Source: Malurus cyaneus samueli (taxonomy: Eukaryota; Chordata; Aves; Passeriformes; Maluridae). Taken from it: 64,000 nucleotides of DNA. The stretch spans positions 83,013,564 to 83,077,563 of the forward strand of contig CM019215.1 in assembly GCA_009741485.1 (NCBI GenBank). The letters run 5' to 3'. The notes beneath the pieces were generated by a model, which searched no databases, was not told the origin of the DNA, and was given only the letters and a program-made list of their open reading frames with translations. This document shows positions 11,572 through 25,699 of this stretch, in pieces (the first letter of the stretch is position 1; the number at the start of each line of letters is the position of its first letter). Position numbers and translations under genes: made by a program.

Positions 11572-12699
11572 ATGAAGATGAAATTGGTTCTTGGAATGAA
11601 CCCACAGTAGTCTGGGAAATACTGTCAGAGAAGACGTTTTTTCTGAATCATAAATAGTGAGGCCTGTGACTCATAAAGTAGGTCACTGAGAGGCTGATCT
11701 GATCTTGTACATGGGAGAAAGTGAGAGGAGCCTGAAACTTGTTCTTTATTAAAACCAGTCAACTTAACAGAATGATATCATCAGTAGGAACAAATTATCC
11801 AGTGTGCATTCCTGTCTGTTTTGGTGAGAAACAGGGATTAGCTCTCTGCGCTGTGGCTTCACCATGAGATGTTCAGAAAACAGTAGCACATTCACTTCAT
11901 GGTTACTAAATAAACAGTTCAGCCTCATTTTCTCTGTCCAGTCTTTATATATCCTCCTGCTTTGAATTTTAGTTCTTTGGGAATCTGGTGAACTGACCAT
12001 GATTTGTTTTCATTTAATTTGGTTTCAGGGGAATGATTGTTTACAGTGTAATGTTTATAAATAATTATCTATTCCTGTGTATAGCAGCATGCAGATGGCT
12101 AAATCCAAATTTGGTTATCCATAACTCTATATTTATATTCCTCTGCTGAATGTCTTCAAAATTAATTATCCAGATGTGGGCTGGCTAAATGATATAAATG
12201 TCTCTTCTACCAGTCTTTCAGAGGCACACACAGAGATATAAAGTTAGAGCTATTTTTTCTTGAAGGACAGATGATCTCATCAGTATTTGACTGCACTGTA
12301 AAATTTTGTTTGTTTTGAGTTGTGTTGAACTGGTGAAGCTGGCAAATATTTTTTGACAAATTTCTGAATACAAAAGGCAGTGTCACCTTAGTAAAAGATG
12401 CCTTGCTTTTAGCACTTGAAACTTTTTCAATGTATCTGAATAGGTAAATGTGGGCTGGTTTTAGGGTAATTGCTGTCCTAGTAGTTATGTATTAAATAGC
12501 CTACTGCAATTTAGCTGTAGTGCATAGGTCTTCAGAGCCCAGGGAGGAAAATTCCAGCTTATGCAAAAGCCTGTGCTTACCCATGTCTCTTATTGCATCA
12601 TGAAGCTGTAGCTTGCATGCTGGTTGGTGGAAAAGTGGAATGTCTACAGGTGAGGAAAACTTGAAGTACACAAGCAAAAGCTTACGTTGTATAATTTCA

Positions 12700-13150
12700 A
12701 CAGAGTTGCGGAATGGTTGAAGGTTGGAAGGGATCTCTGAAGACTGTCTAGTCCAACCCCATTACTCAGAGTGGAGTCAGCTAGAGCAGGTTACCAAGAA
12801 CTTTGTCTAGTCATATTTTAAGTAGGATGGAGACTCTACAACTTCCCTGGGCAACCTGTTTCCTCATCTGCAGTTTTTTTCATGCTTCAGTAAAAAAACA
12901 GCACACAGCACCACATTTTTTTTTTCATATTTTTAAATTGCACGTTTCCTGTATTTCAATTTCTGACCATTGCCTCACCTCCTGTCAGTGTATACCACTG
13001 AGAAGAGTCTGTCTCACTCATCCTTTCCCATCCCACTCATCAGGTGACACATCAGTCAGATGAGCCTTCTTCAGGCTGAACAACCCCAGTTCTTTCAGCT
13101 CTTCCTCATATGACAGATCCTCCAGTCCTTCAGCCTTTTGTAGGCCAAGG
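12700..13150 (-). mobile_element. CR1 LINE fragment, minus strand (longest copy in window)
   Basis: The plus strand shows the complement of the CR1 3' end: GAAGGTTGGAAGGGATCTCT, GTCTAGTCCAACCCC, GATGGAGACTCTACAACTTC, CTGGGCAACCTG, CACTGAGAAGAGTCTG, CAGGCTGAACAACCCCAGTT and GATCCTCCAGTCCTTCAGCC, in the expected order. A stretch around 12890-12950 containing T10 does not match the consensus I know and may be a small later insertion or simple decay. Open frames through this region are not intact CR1 proteins. Ends are approximate. Confidence 0.88.
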
Positions 13151-14901
13151 CTACCCTGACCACTTCTTTCTTGACTGTAAGAATTGTCTGTTCATTGCAT
13201 TTCCTCTTGTGAGCTGTTCAGTTACCCATGTCAGGTTATCATACCCTCCAGGAACCTTCTGGCTTGCACCTGCCATCTTGTCCCCAAACACATAGCAGGA
13301 TGGTGAAATTCACCTATGAGGACCAGGATATATGCGTATGAGCTTTCTTAGATTATCTGAAGAAAGCCTTATCTACTACTACTACTTTTACACATTGAAA
13401 AGCCTGTTCACATCCCCAGACTCCTCGTGGTCTAAAGAATATGAACCGTATGGGGAACAGGTCTTCTTCACTTCCTATCAGTGTTTTTGGGATGCTTCCT
13501 CCTGCAGTGGGAATTGTGTTTGTGATAATGGCTGGAGGGGGGGAGATGGTGCTGTGCAATTTTATAGTGAAGAAGGCAGTGTTTGGGACATAGCATGGAA
13601 ACTGGCATTCTCCTGTTTAGTATACAAGTGAATTTAATAATTAAAAATATAATCACTGACTCTCCTGCAAGTTTTATCAGTGGTGTTTTAGGGGCAGTAC
13701 TCTTCCCCCATCACTTTTTTATCCATACAGTTATTATAGATGAAAATGATCTATAAGAAAATCTGTGTCAGAGAGGATGGTGTCACTCTAAGGCTGTCAC
13801 ACATGAAGAAGGCACTTTGGCTGCACGTATAGGGTGAGTGCTTAGCTAAGAGGAAAGCCAAAGCACTAAATAAGTTAGCATGGAACTGAGTACAGAAGTC
13901 TCCTAATTGCTGAATTCTGGGATCCTTTCAAAGTCTGTCCTCATGCTGTTCCATAGCCAGGTTTGGGAATGTCCATTTCTACTGAACAGCTCTCTATTAA
14001 AGCTCCTTAGGTTGGAAACTCTTGAATTTGGTTTTCCTTAGCTTTAGGTATCTCAGTAACCCTGAAGCAAAATAGCTTCTTCTGATTGCTGTCATTTCTA
14101 TTTGATAGAGTAATTTTGAAAATAATTCTTTTGCACTGGAGATGTGTTTTGGTAGTGTGGTCCACATGTTACCCAGGAATGCTCCCTTCTAATTTGTTGG
14201 GTAGTTTTTTATCACACATAAATATCTTTGACAAGTAAATCTTAATGATGCTACTCCTGTGCTAACTGTACTTACACAGTTTGGTTCTGACCCTGCAATA
14301 TTTTCTCATGGCAAAAAATGGTATTTGTTATTGTTTGGCATTTGGACTTTTTTATTTTTATTTTGTTATTAATACAATATTGCTTACATGAAACTGTACG
14401 CTAAATAATTAAAGGAATTAATTGTAAAGCTTTGCCAGTATTGCGTTAGTAACAAGGCTTATAATTGTTCATTACAGCTTGCATAATGCATGGTTTATGT
14501 GCTGTACCTTGTGGTTCTTATCATTCAGTATGTTCTTATATTATTGCATGGGGTTTAAGCTTCTTATTAATGTCACAGAAGCTCACAGCTTCTGAGAAAA
14601 TGAATGGATTTTTTGGTATGTTTTGTAGAGCAAGAACTTTGATTATTCAGTGTAAGAAGACCTAGTCCAGTTTATCTTAAAGAATACTAACAATTCTCTG
14701 TAGAGATGTGGTATAATTTATTCACAGAAAAAATATGCCTAACAGACCTTAATTTTATGTAATTAGAGAATTTCATAGCTGTGCTTTATAGAATATTTTA
14801 TTATCTCAGTATGTTATCAAATTGCTTCTAATTTAGCATGTGTGGCTGTTCAATGTATTAGCCAAAAGCTGAGTTTCCAAACCTGATTTATGCTTTCAGA
14901 C

Positions 14902-15100
14902 TATAAATATAAATATACATATATAATATAAATATAAATATAAATATAAATAAATATAATATAAATATAAATATAAATATAAATATAAAATATAAATATA
15001 TTAAATTAAATATAAATAATAAATATAAATTATAATATAAATATAAATATAAATATAAATATAAAATAAATATAAATATAAAATATAAATATAAATAATA
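14902..15100. repeat. (TAAATA)n-type satellite-like AT tract
   Basis: About 200 bp of almost pure A/T, built from the hexamer ATAAAT (phase TATAAA) with 1-3 base slips. The tract ends abruptly at 15100 against much more GC-rich DNA. Over most of its length it contains no C or G (one C near its left end). The array is a likely site of length variation between individuals and of assembly error. Confidence 0.95.
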
Positions 15101-15390
15101 TCGAGCCTGCTGCCCTAGGCCACCTCTGATTAGTGCAGGACCCCTGCCTGGGCCCGTGCTTCCACGTTCTGTGGTGTGCTCAGGTAGCCGTCAGTCTCCT
15201 GTCAGCTCCTCACTGGTGCTGACAGCTTGGAGCACCAGCCTTATGAATACAACCTTGCTGGAAAATTGTTCTGCTAACCAGCAAACACTATTTGCACAGG
15301 GCTTTAGATGATGGGGTTGTGGTCCTGAGCCAGGACAATTAGGCTCTCTGCTGTAAATACAAAGGAATAAAAACTAGCTGGACCCCCTTC
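15101..15390. other. GC-richer block abutting the AT satellite
   Basis: Immediately after the AT tract the composition switches to GC-rich sequence (CGAGCCTGCTGCCCTAGGCC and following), with several CpGs. It includes a perfect 8-bp hairpin, CTGGTGCT / AGCACCAG with a 10-nt loop, at 15213-15238. I recognise no transposon or coding sequence. It could be the end of an unrecognised retroelement whose tail seeded the hexamer array, or unrelated unique DNA. Confidence 0.4.
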
Positions 15391-18300
15391 TGTCCTGCAG
15401 AGTGTTTTAGTGCTTTTGCTCATGCTTGTAATTACCAGGGTATGATCTTGTAGAGTGCTGAACTGTCTTAATTTAGTTCAGCACACCTTTTTAAGTGATG
15501 CAACTTCAGACTGTTGGAGTTGTTCAGATGCTCCCCTGGCTTTTGTGCAGGATGCTGTGTCTTTGTGGGACGGAGTGCATGAGAGGGCAGAATAAACCTC
15601 TCAAGTAATTCTTTCAAATTTTTGTGTGTTAGTTTTCTGTGTGTACCTTAAACTCTTTTAAACTCTAATTCCTTCTGAGTGATCAGGTTTTAGGTAGCTC
15701 TACCCTTGAAATATTTTGGGTGATGTTTTTAGTGTAATATGTGCAATACCTGTCCAAACAGGTTCTGTATGGCCTGGAAGGAAAGGTAATTTGGGTAATA
15801 GTTAGCAATTGGAATTAAATATGTCACTTAATTTGGTCCACTAAATATTTATAGCAATTTTATACAATCTTGTAATTGCAGCTTGTATTGTCAGACTACA
15901 TAGATTTAAAACCAAGTGTTAGTACAGGACTTAGTGCAACTATTAATTTTATTAAACAGATTAACTTTAATAGTTAACTATATGTATTATGACTGCAAAT
16001 GTTATGAATACATAAAAAGAACAATGGAATAATGCACTCAGTGGTATTAGGATTTATTAGCAAATACAAGCATTAACAAATTGCTCCCCAAACCAAGTAC
16101 TATTTATTTTAATACCAATTAGAAAATTAAGACATTATGTTTATGGGTATATTTTAATACTACGGAAGAATTCTGATGTGTTCTGCTGCAGGCTGCTATT
16201 GCATCTGTGCCCTCCTATTTCACATCTCTCATTTAGTCCTTATCTGCACTTTCCTATGGCAACAAAGCCCCTCCTTTTCTCCCTACTCTTGCTCTGAGCT
16301 AAGATGTTCTTTCCCTCTCTATAGAAAAATACATAAGAGTGAGTCCATATGTTTTTTGGATCACGGTGATGTTATTTATAATTTGTGTGAAAAGTTTTCT
16401 AAGTTTGCACTTTTTTAGTCCTTCATTTTGCTGTTTTATTAATAATTTCCAGGGTAAATGCTGAAGCACATTCCTGCAAATATGTTGCGTAAGTGTATTG
16501 GGAAGCCAACCATGTAAAAAAAAAGAAAAGTAGTACTTGAGCAGGGATGTGAAAAGGACCAGACTGAGCCCCAAGACAGGACTTTTCCATATGGTTTAGT
16601 AATTAAAGAACAGAATGTATACTGTTGAGTATCTGTAGCTAAAGATTATAGATTCCTTTAGTGGGTTTTTTTGTGGCTTCAGTGGGTGTCTTTTGCATGA
16701 TATTTTACAAATGCAAGCTGGGGACTTTTTTCAGCTGCTGTTCTTGTGTTGTGCAGTCACATACAAAGCAGGCTGAATGCTGTGATGAATGAAGTGGTGT
16801 TTATCTTTGTGACCCTGATGATGGATAAAGTACCACCTCCTTCATCTCATGCTTTGTGTGTGGTTTCTACTTTGAGGCTCTGTGATTTGACTTCCAAACT
16901 GACTTCTGAATTTTCAGTCTGTTATAGTGAGAGAGGACAGCCGGTGAATCGGTGTTCGTTCCATGCCATGGCCCCAGTTAAGTCTGGATACCTGTGGAAA
17001 TCAAACCTTCAATGAGCCCTGTTGCTACATAATTTAATTGCAATTTTTAAAATAATTGTTTTAAATCATACTTTATTTAGTGCTGGCCTTTAAATGGAAG
17101 TTTGTTAGCTTTAAGTCCCTTTTTAGAGAAGAGTGGTATGTCATATAATTCTACATTTGTTTGCAATAATCAAATCTCTGCTGTAATTTTAGCTGTTTTG
17201 TAAGTGCAAAAGTAATTGCTGAAGTGGTTACTGCTTCTGGGCATAAGCAGGGAGGAGTGATCAGAAACTTCCCTGAGAGTTTTCTTCTAACAGCTGCTGC
17301 AGGGAAAGAAAAAGGTGGGGGAACGGGAAGGCAAAACCAGCTGTGGCATTCACAGCGTTGTATTTCTTGTGTCAAATAGATGGCAGCAGAGCGTTGTGCA
17401 CAATGGAGCAGCTCCATCCTGTAATGGGAATGGCGGGGAATGACACTTTAAGCTGACTTGTATCAACTGCAGCCTTGAAAGACTTGTCGTTAGGTACAAA
17501 ATAGGGAAGAAAGCTACTATTGATAGTGCAAGCGCATAGAGGATGAAGAAGGGTATGAGATGCTGTAAAGTACTGAACTTCTGGAGTAGTCCCAGGTGGC
17601 AAAACTTAATCTTTTAAGGTATGTCATCCACTCATGCAACATGATTGAAATCAGCTAACATAATATGCATGTCAAAATAAAGAGACAGAAAGAAAAAGAA
17701 AGTATTCACAAGTTGCAACTGCAAGTGAAATACAGCTGCCTTGGGGTACTGTAGGAGTTGGCCAGAAAGACTATTTTTTAGTTAAGTGAGTTAGAGAAAG
17801 GAAATGTCAGTCCTCAATCAGGCAGGCATTCTTTGCTAAGGTTTACTTAAATGTCAGCATTCTTAGGAAAAGAGTTGCAGTCTGTTCTGCTCTGATCCCC
17901 AAAGTTAGTTTTGCTATTAAAATAGGTCAAGCAGATCTGTCTCTAGAAGTGTTCGATTAATAAAACTAGTCCAGGGTTTGGCTTAGTATTTATTAAAGTA
18001 CAAAATTAATGGCTGCAAAATAGATGCAGTCATCGTAGGCATTAACATATTTTGTTGTATGCTCATCTGCATATAAAATTTTGCAGCAGGGTGATCCCAA
18101 AATAAAAGGTGAAAGCTTTGATGTCAATGATTGCTCAAGCCCTTGGATTTTAAGAAAGATAGAAAAGTTGAGAAATTATTATTAGTAGTATAGGGTGAGT
18201 ACACTAGAAATTATGTCAAGGCTAGGAAAGTCAATATGGAGTGCTATCTTAAATTTGTAATGCATTTTATTTTTCTTACAGCTCTTAGTGCAACAATCCT

Positions 18301-21300
18301 GGCTGAGCATTAGCTTTATCTTTTATATTTATGGTGGCCCTCATTTAGGGTTTTCTTGCTGTAAACATGTTTTTTAACCCAGCTGCCTGAAAAACTATTG
18401 CGGCAACTTGGGGATACCTGGCAGGTTTCTATTTTGATAAGAACCTTTTTCTGTTATAATTACATTTATTTTCCCCAGATTTGATATTTTAGTGATCCAT
18501 CCACCCTCTTCATCAAGCTGTTAAGAAATCCAAACCAAAGTGTAATTTATTTGTTACAGGTTTAAAGAAAAATATATTTGTTTCACTTTGAAGTGTATCA
18601 ACTCATGCTACCTGCTGCAGTTTACTGAGTTTGGAGGTAACACAGGTCTGCAAGAGTATAGGTGATTTTCAGTATCGTTCATCATACCCTATGGAAAGTG
18701 TTAATATAATAGCTCTGGCTTTTGGAGCTTTTTCATTGTGCCTAAATTATTGCTCATGCAGAAGAATGAGCGTGTCTGTGTGTGTTTTGGTTTGTTTATT
18801 CATTTATTTTATTATTATTTAATGCCTTAAAGTGGCAATTTTAAGAAAAATCAAGATATAAGAATTATATGCAATTACTTTTGCATAAACAGTTAAGGAC
18901 TGCTGTTAAATTAAGGAAATGCATGTGATTTTTTTTTATGATTAATAAAGTATTTTAATACATTTTTTCTTTTGCTAAATTTTGAATTGGTTATATTTTT
19001 TTTCATGTGTATCTGAACACAATTCCATGAAGACAAATTCTTGGAAGAAATAACATGGTTGTGTTTTTGTATTTTTACAAACCATTTACTAAGTTGCTGT
19101 TCTGAACACTAGAAAGGGAAGCTATGAAAAATCTGTGACTGCGCAATAGTACATGCATTGCACTGATTGTCTAGATAAATTAGGTTGGCAGAACAAATGC
19201 AAACTTTTTTTAAATAAGCATTTCCAAAACTCTCTCAGTAATTCTTCTTGAGGCTAAATGCTACAGACTGCTATTGAAGCCAAACCTCATTGAAATGTTT
19301 GCAAGGGGGTTGCTGGGGAGGGAGGGTTGTTGTTGTCTCTTGCTGCTTTTCCATTGAGGTAAGGATATTAGCTTGAATGACATCATTTAATTTTCTCAAT
19401 TTTGAAATAGTTTATTTGCATAACAAAGCAGGACTTCTTTTTTTCCTTTAGTTTCATTAGAACTGTCGGGTTGTATGTGTGTGTGCATGTTTTCAGTCTT
19501 CTTGCTGAGTAACGCTGGATTTGTTCTTTGTTCTGTGTAAGTTTGGCTTTGTGGTTTATGCAGCTTTAAAAATGTGCGTTTATCCTCTCAACTTCCTTCA
19601 TCTGTGGAAGAAGTGAATTGTGTGTCTTAAAGCTTCTTTATGTTTTACAGACCTTCAAAACAAGAGAAATAAAGTGTTTTCTGCAGTAAAAAATGATCTT
19701 AGTTGTTTCCTTAGTGCGTAAAACAGCTCTCAGAAACCTTAAATCACACAAAACATTTCTGTGCAAGAGCTGTTGCAGTAGGATGTGCACATTTAAGTTC
19801 ACAGAACTCCTATGATTTGGAACGGCTGTGTGGCCAGGAGTGACAGAAGAGAGATTAATTCCACTGTTACAATAGTCCACGGGCACAATGTGGTTGAACG
19901 TCCTTAAACATTTTAGAACTTTAACGAAGAGGAAACATTTGTTTATAAGTTCCATAACTGTAGTAAGAATTTTTTTTTGTTGTTGTTGTTTTTGTTTTGT
20001 TACTTCATTAGTATCAATAAATCTTTTACTTAGGAAAAATTGAAAGTTGTAATTTTGGGATATTTAGGATCTCTTGATGTTGTGTTGACTTCTATTTTTA
20101 CAGCAAAAATCTAGAGGGAACCTTGAGGGAATCTGTACAGAATATTGTGTCTTAACTGTGTGTCTCCTGTGAATGAAATGATTGCTTTGCAAACAGTGTA
20201 TATCCAGTATTTATCGATAATCCATCTGAATTAGGAATCAGATTGGTGTAAATACTGCTGCTGGAGTTTAATCTTATTGTGATGATGCCATGTTACATTT
20301 TATAAGGTAGAAAACAGTTATTGAGGAAATTTCTTGGTTTTCTTCAGAGACACTAAAGAACTGTAACATAGGACCTTATTCCTGCTTGTACAAAACACTC
20401 GGGTCTGGAGAGAGAACATCTTGATCATGTTTGTGCTCTAGCATGAACTTGTTTTGTAGAGGTTAGGTGTGTTTTATGTAATAGCTGATTATTTGGAAAA
20501 AGCTTAATAAAAAATATAATCCAGTGCTGTCTGCCCTATTTCAGTTCGCTTTTATTGCTCCAGCTTTTTGAAATGGAGCTGCATTGAACATCTTTGGTGA
20601 TGGACTTCAAAAGACTAGCTAGAGCAAGAGGAGTAGTTTGGTGGTTTATCTTCCTATACAGCAATACATACTAGCTTTCCATTACCCTATTTTTCATTAA
20701 GTATTTACCAAATATATTGGCTTGCATAATTGAATTGTGAATGTCTGAACTGCATTTTTCCTGTAAGTATGTGATGCTGAGAAATAGCATTTTAATTTTA
20801 GCCAGACATTCTTGCATAATGTTGCTTCATGGTGATGCAATTTCATTGGCATAGCATCAGAACAAAGACTACAGCATCAAACAAGGATGTAAAAACAAAT
20901 TAAAGGATGCTAGAAGCTTTAAGCACTGCTTTAAAGATTTTAATATGCTTAATATTCTTGAATTTTTTTTAAGCTCTGTGTGTGTTTGTGTAACAAGGTG
21001 TGAGTTCTGTGGAGCTTTTCTAATTTTATACTGGTGTAATATTTTTACTTTGGCTTGTTTCTGAAACTCCAGTGTGGCAAAGAACATCCTCCAGAAATGA
21101 TGTATTTTAATTACAAGGCATATGCAACCTGTGTATTTAGTTAGCTGGGCAGTAAAATTTAATTGCAAAGCTCTAAAAAGTACTCCTGAAAACATTGCAT
21201 ACATTCATCATACCTAAGTCTTTGGAGCTAGTAAAAGGTTCAGTTAGTTTACTAAACCCACATTACCTGAAATCCCAATTCCACTGAAAAAATAGATTAA

Positions 21301-24300
21301 AATTTGCATTGAGTAAGTAAAATGAAAAATGACAATTTTTTATGATACTGATCTATACTGTTATCTCTTGCATGTCTAAACTTTAATTACAGTAGCAGTC
21401 ATTGCAAGTTTATCTAAAATAAAATGGTATATAATTCTTCTGGCAGATTTCAGAAGTTACATCTTAATTGAAACAATGCAGTATGTAAATAGCTGATAAA
21501 TGAAAAATATTTTTAAAAGTAATATGCAAGAAATTCTGTAAACGGCTTCAGATTTGTTTTGTTTGGGATTTTGCCATGAACTAGATGTTCCTGAAGCTGT
21601 TTGCAATAATTTTAATGAAAAAAATGGGACTCATTGACTTGTCATGAGGTGTAATCTGAAGGCGACTCACATCACTGGCAGAGATTCTTCATAGTGCTTG
21701 AGAGTATTTCATGTTCTCAGGTTTTTGTTGCTGAGTTCTGTCTAATATTTTGATTTTGTTCAGCTACCAATATTTCTAGGTGTTGTGTATTTTCATTTTG
21801 TGACATTTAGATTTGCCATTACTGAATGCTGCAAATTGCAATGAATGGTTGCATTTTATAATGCTACTATATATGTTTCTGCATTATATTTATTAAATAG
21901 CTTATAGTGATAAGGAATGTGTATTCGAAATTTGGGCTGTAAATACTGGATGCTAATTAAGATTTAAAAGAACATCATACAAGTCAGTTGAAGACAAACT
22001 GGTTTTTGGAGAATTGCATACTATTAACTGTGTTTAAATTGTGTAAGTAGTTTATTACTTGTAATTCATTGCCTTATATTTGTGGTTAAGTTACTGAACT
22101 AGAATTCCTCTATAAATATTAGTGTAGGGTATTCTTTGTTTTTACTGAATAAATCAAAGCAAATGATTTGAACTTTCTCTCCAATGCTTCAGTTTAAAAT
22201 AAATAATTGAAAATCTGATGATTAGCATCAATTTATATTGAAGTCAAAATTTTCCAATAATGACATGCAACTGATCAATAGAAATTTATTATACTATCAG
22301 TGTATATTTAGCAATCTAGGAACAGTAATAGAGTTAGTTTAATGGCTGAAAAATCCATGTAACAGTATCTAGTATGAAAACGTGTCCTCATTCACAGAGC
22401 AATTTTTCTCTTGATTCTGTGGTTTCCTTAATAAAGCTGAAATATTTTTAATCCATGAATGGTTTGCTTTAAAACAAAAGAGTAGATGGGAGGGGAAGCA
22501 AAAGCAAGTTTAGTAAAGCAAGACCCATTGATAAACCAGAATTCCCTGCAATATATTATCCTCTCTGTCAGCAAGTATAGATTAAAGTTGACAGCTTTCT
22601 TAAGCAAATGCTAATATTTTTATAGGAGGTGTATCTTTCTTAATGATATGTTACATATGCATATTTACTGTTAGATGTTAACATGTTCATAAAGTGCACT
22701 GTTAACAAAGTGCAATGTGTCTTTCTAATGCCACAGAGTGTAAGTAAGTTGAGGCTTTAAAGTTGCAAGTACAATATATTGAAAATGTAATTACATTTCA
22801 AGACAAGGAAGCAATTGAAACTTAATTAAATGTAGTTTAACTTTTAATTTAGGGTTAAAATTATATTTTTTTATATAAGCTGGCACTTTTGGTTTTGTGG
22901 AGTGTGGAGGCATGAACAGTTTGCCTTTAATATTTGAAGAGGAACTTTTTCCACAGTGTTATTAAATGCTATGAATAAAAACATCACAAGTAATTTTTAA
23001 TCATTTTGAAGTAGCTTTCATTCATACACCTACTAGTTTGAAAAGAACATCCCAAAGTGCACAGGGATGTGAGCAAACTCGACTATCACTAGACCTTAGC
23101 TGAGGTGCCCTTGGGTTCATTTTTTTGCTGTTCTCCACTGCTCTATTGAGCACATGACGAGGTGTCCAGCACAGGGGATACTTCTCTGCCTTCCAAACCC
23201 TAAGTGGGCTCTGCTGAGGTTATAACATCTCTTCTGGATGGCAGTATCGTGCTGTAATATCAGACCATAATTTAAATGAAGTAATTAAGTGGAAATATAT
23301 ATTTGGTTCACTTGCACTAGCACACAGTCAGGCACCTTCCTTCAGACTAAGATTTCTGACATTGCAAACACCAGTCCAAATAAAGACAAGAAAAACAAAG
23401 TGCTGGGGGTGGCTCATGTAGGATCTTGATCTTCATGAATTAGGGCTAATTTTTTGTTTTCTTTAGCTTTCAGCCTACATGAAGCAATCTGTACAACCTG
23501 ATTAGATTTGCATAAAAACCAAAACTGTATACTCACTAAAGTAGATCTACTCATCTAAGATATCCATTGTTACTACATTATAAAACTGTAGTTAAAAATG
23601 TTTGCTGTAAGTGAGGGTGGATTAATTTAAAAAACTTAAGCACCGATGTTGTTTTTTGTAAGCAGAGCCTATAAATAAGGGTAAAATTAAGTGTCTAGGG
23701 TTTTTCCCCTCAGACAATCTATGGTGGCCTATTTGCATTTTCTTTCCTTTACTGAAATTGTTATTAGTACATGTATTACTGTATTTGACCATCCTCTCAC
23801 ATAAGTAGAGCTAGTTTTAAAAACCTTTGCTTTAGAAACTGTTATTAGAAGCAAGAGGGCAGTAGGAAAATAGTTATTTTTATCAATATCTGTAATTTAA
23901 AGGATCTTCATGAAATGGTAGTTGTCCCACAGGGTTCTAATTATTGTATTTCTCTCAACATGGAAACATACAGTAATTATTTTTAAAATGCTACTGTGTT
24001 AAATAAGAAATTGCTTCCCTGACAAGCAATGAAATCTGGAGGCTACATGATCTGCACCCTTACTTTTTACAATTAATCAGATGTATTTTATCTCCTAATT
24101 TTTTTTTCTTTTTCCTGGTTTGTTTCGTTATAGCACCATGTGAGAAACTGTTATACATAAGACGTGAAGTTATTAAGAGAGAGGATAACACAAAAGGGTG
24201 CTCTGTTAATTTTTTATTAAATTGTTATTGTTGGATACACATTTCATCCATGTTGGACTGCGTCATTGTAAGACTTGATTGCGTTGTGTGGCACAGATTA

Positions 24301-24918
24301 ATTACTTGGAATATCATCAAAGGTATTTTCTGTATGTTAGTAATGCTAAAGATTTTAGGTATTTGTCATGTCGTGTGCTATATGTAATGATAATAGTACA
24401 AGTGCAGTAGATTGGGTGTTTTATTACGTACTAAAATTTACCAAGTTGAAGAACAAAAGCCAGACTATAAAGAGAATAAATTTATCTGTTTCATTTTTTT
24501 TCTCCTTTTCCGTCTCTTTTTGATTTTTGTTCTTTTTATTTTTTAGATGGGTGGTAAGCATGGGGAGTATGTGAAAATATTACGCTTTGGAACTGATTTA
24601 AAGGGCTTTGACTAAAACCATCTGTTCCCACCTACTATCTTCAAGTTGCACTTGAAAAATAGGCCAAACCTTATCCCAGGGGGGCTAGTGGATAGAGCTA
24701 TCTGCAACAAAAATAAGATGTAAAAATACAAAATATACAGATACTGAAAGCTCAGTGATCTGCAGCAGCTCACTCTTGCTTCTGGATAGTTTTGCAGGTC
24801 TGAATTCCTTAGTGGGAAGGACGATACAAGATACATGTGGGAGAGAAGTCTCCTGTTTTCATGTTAAATAGTATGATTCCAGTAGGATGAAATTTGGTAT
24901 CATCACTCTCTATGCCCA
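15391..24918. other. AT-rich intronic stretch without recognisable repeats
   Basis: About 9.5 kb of intron 4 in which I see no CR1 copy, no SINE and no coding exon. There are only short homopolymer runs, such as the T tract at 18931-18938 and TTG repeats near 19977-20000. The 20-24 kb part is especially AT-rich and rich in TAAT-type and ATTTGCAT-like words, as intronic conserved elements often are. Conservation cannot be judged from one sequence. Confidence 0.5.
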
Positions 24919-24986
24919 CAGTGGGTAGGGGCTGGAACTAAGTTCCCTACAATGCCCATTCTACCCTGAGCCGTTCTATGTTTCTG
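24919..24986 (+). mobile_element. CR1-type 3' tail fragment, plus strand
   Basis: GGGCTGGAACTAAGTTCCCT, then ACAATGCCCATTCTACCC, then TGAGCCGTTCTATGTTTCTG. This resembles the sense 3' end of CR1 or of a SINE using a CR1 tail (consensus of the type GGACTAGATGATC...CCTTCCAACCC...ATTCTATGATTCTG). It is short and diverged. I cannot tell whether the parent element was CR1 or a SINE. Confidence 0.6.
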
Positions 24987-25485
24987 CTTTGAGAGAGAAA
25001 CTGGTGTTCTGTATATTCCCTGCTCTCAGAGCAAGTTAGGAAAATGTTCCAATATCTCATGTTTAGGACAAAGATTGGGTATCTGAGCATTATCTTTTTT
25101 TAAGATGAAAAATAGTAAATGCTCTGCAAGCATCAAAACAAGACTCAGTGTTGGGATAATGTTTTCAGAGTGGTGGTTTCGTGCACAAAACCCGCATCAA
25201 CATCCTGCTATACCTTTTCTGTGATATGCCTGTCACCAAATAATTTTGTTGCCAAAAACGTGGTTTTGAGTGCAAACTGAGACTCCTTGGGGCTCATGTT
25301 TTGTGCCATTCTTCTTGAATCCAAAGCAGTATTTTAACTGCTGTGTATATAGGTATGTAGAGTCCTCTACAGTTTAGATTCCTGTATTTGTCATTTGGAA
25401 TCCTGAATATAGTTGCAGGGACCAATGAGATAACATAGGCAGAAATACATACTCACATCCAAAAAAATCCTGAATATCACCAGAA

Positions 25486-25699
25486 GTAAAAAACCCCAAA
25501 CAAACAACAAAAAAAAAAACAAACAAACAAAAAAAAAAAAAACCTAACAAAAAAAAACCCAAACAAAACAAAAAACCCAAAAAAACAAACACCCAAACAA
25601 ACCAAACCAAAAAACTCACAAAAACCCCCGACCATCCTAATCCCCCCCCAAAAAACAATCCTGCAACCAAAACAACATACCATTAACCCCCACCAAAAA
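25486..25699. repeat. Strand-asymmetric A/C tract
   Basis: More than 200 bp made almost wholly of A and C on the plus strand: AAAC, CAAA and ACCC blocks, with C8 at 25642-25649. The minus strand is therefore G/T-only, with seven or so G-runs of three or more, spaced mostly 8-30 nt apart. Open frames there are composition artefacts (poly-Phe/Gly/Leu). Possible origins are expansion of an A-rich retroposon tail or simple-sequence growth. Confidence 0.9.

Noticed and set aside
14902..15100. TATA-box promoter cluster
   Set aside because: The many TATAAA words are the unit of a simple repeat and carry no promoter meaning.
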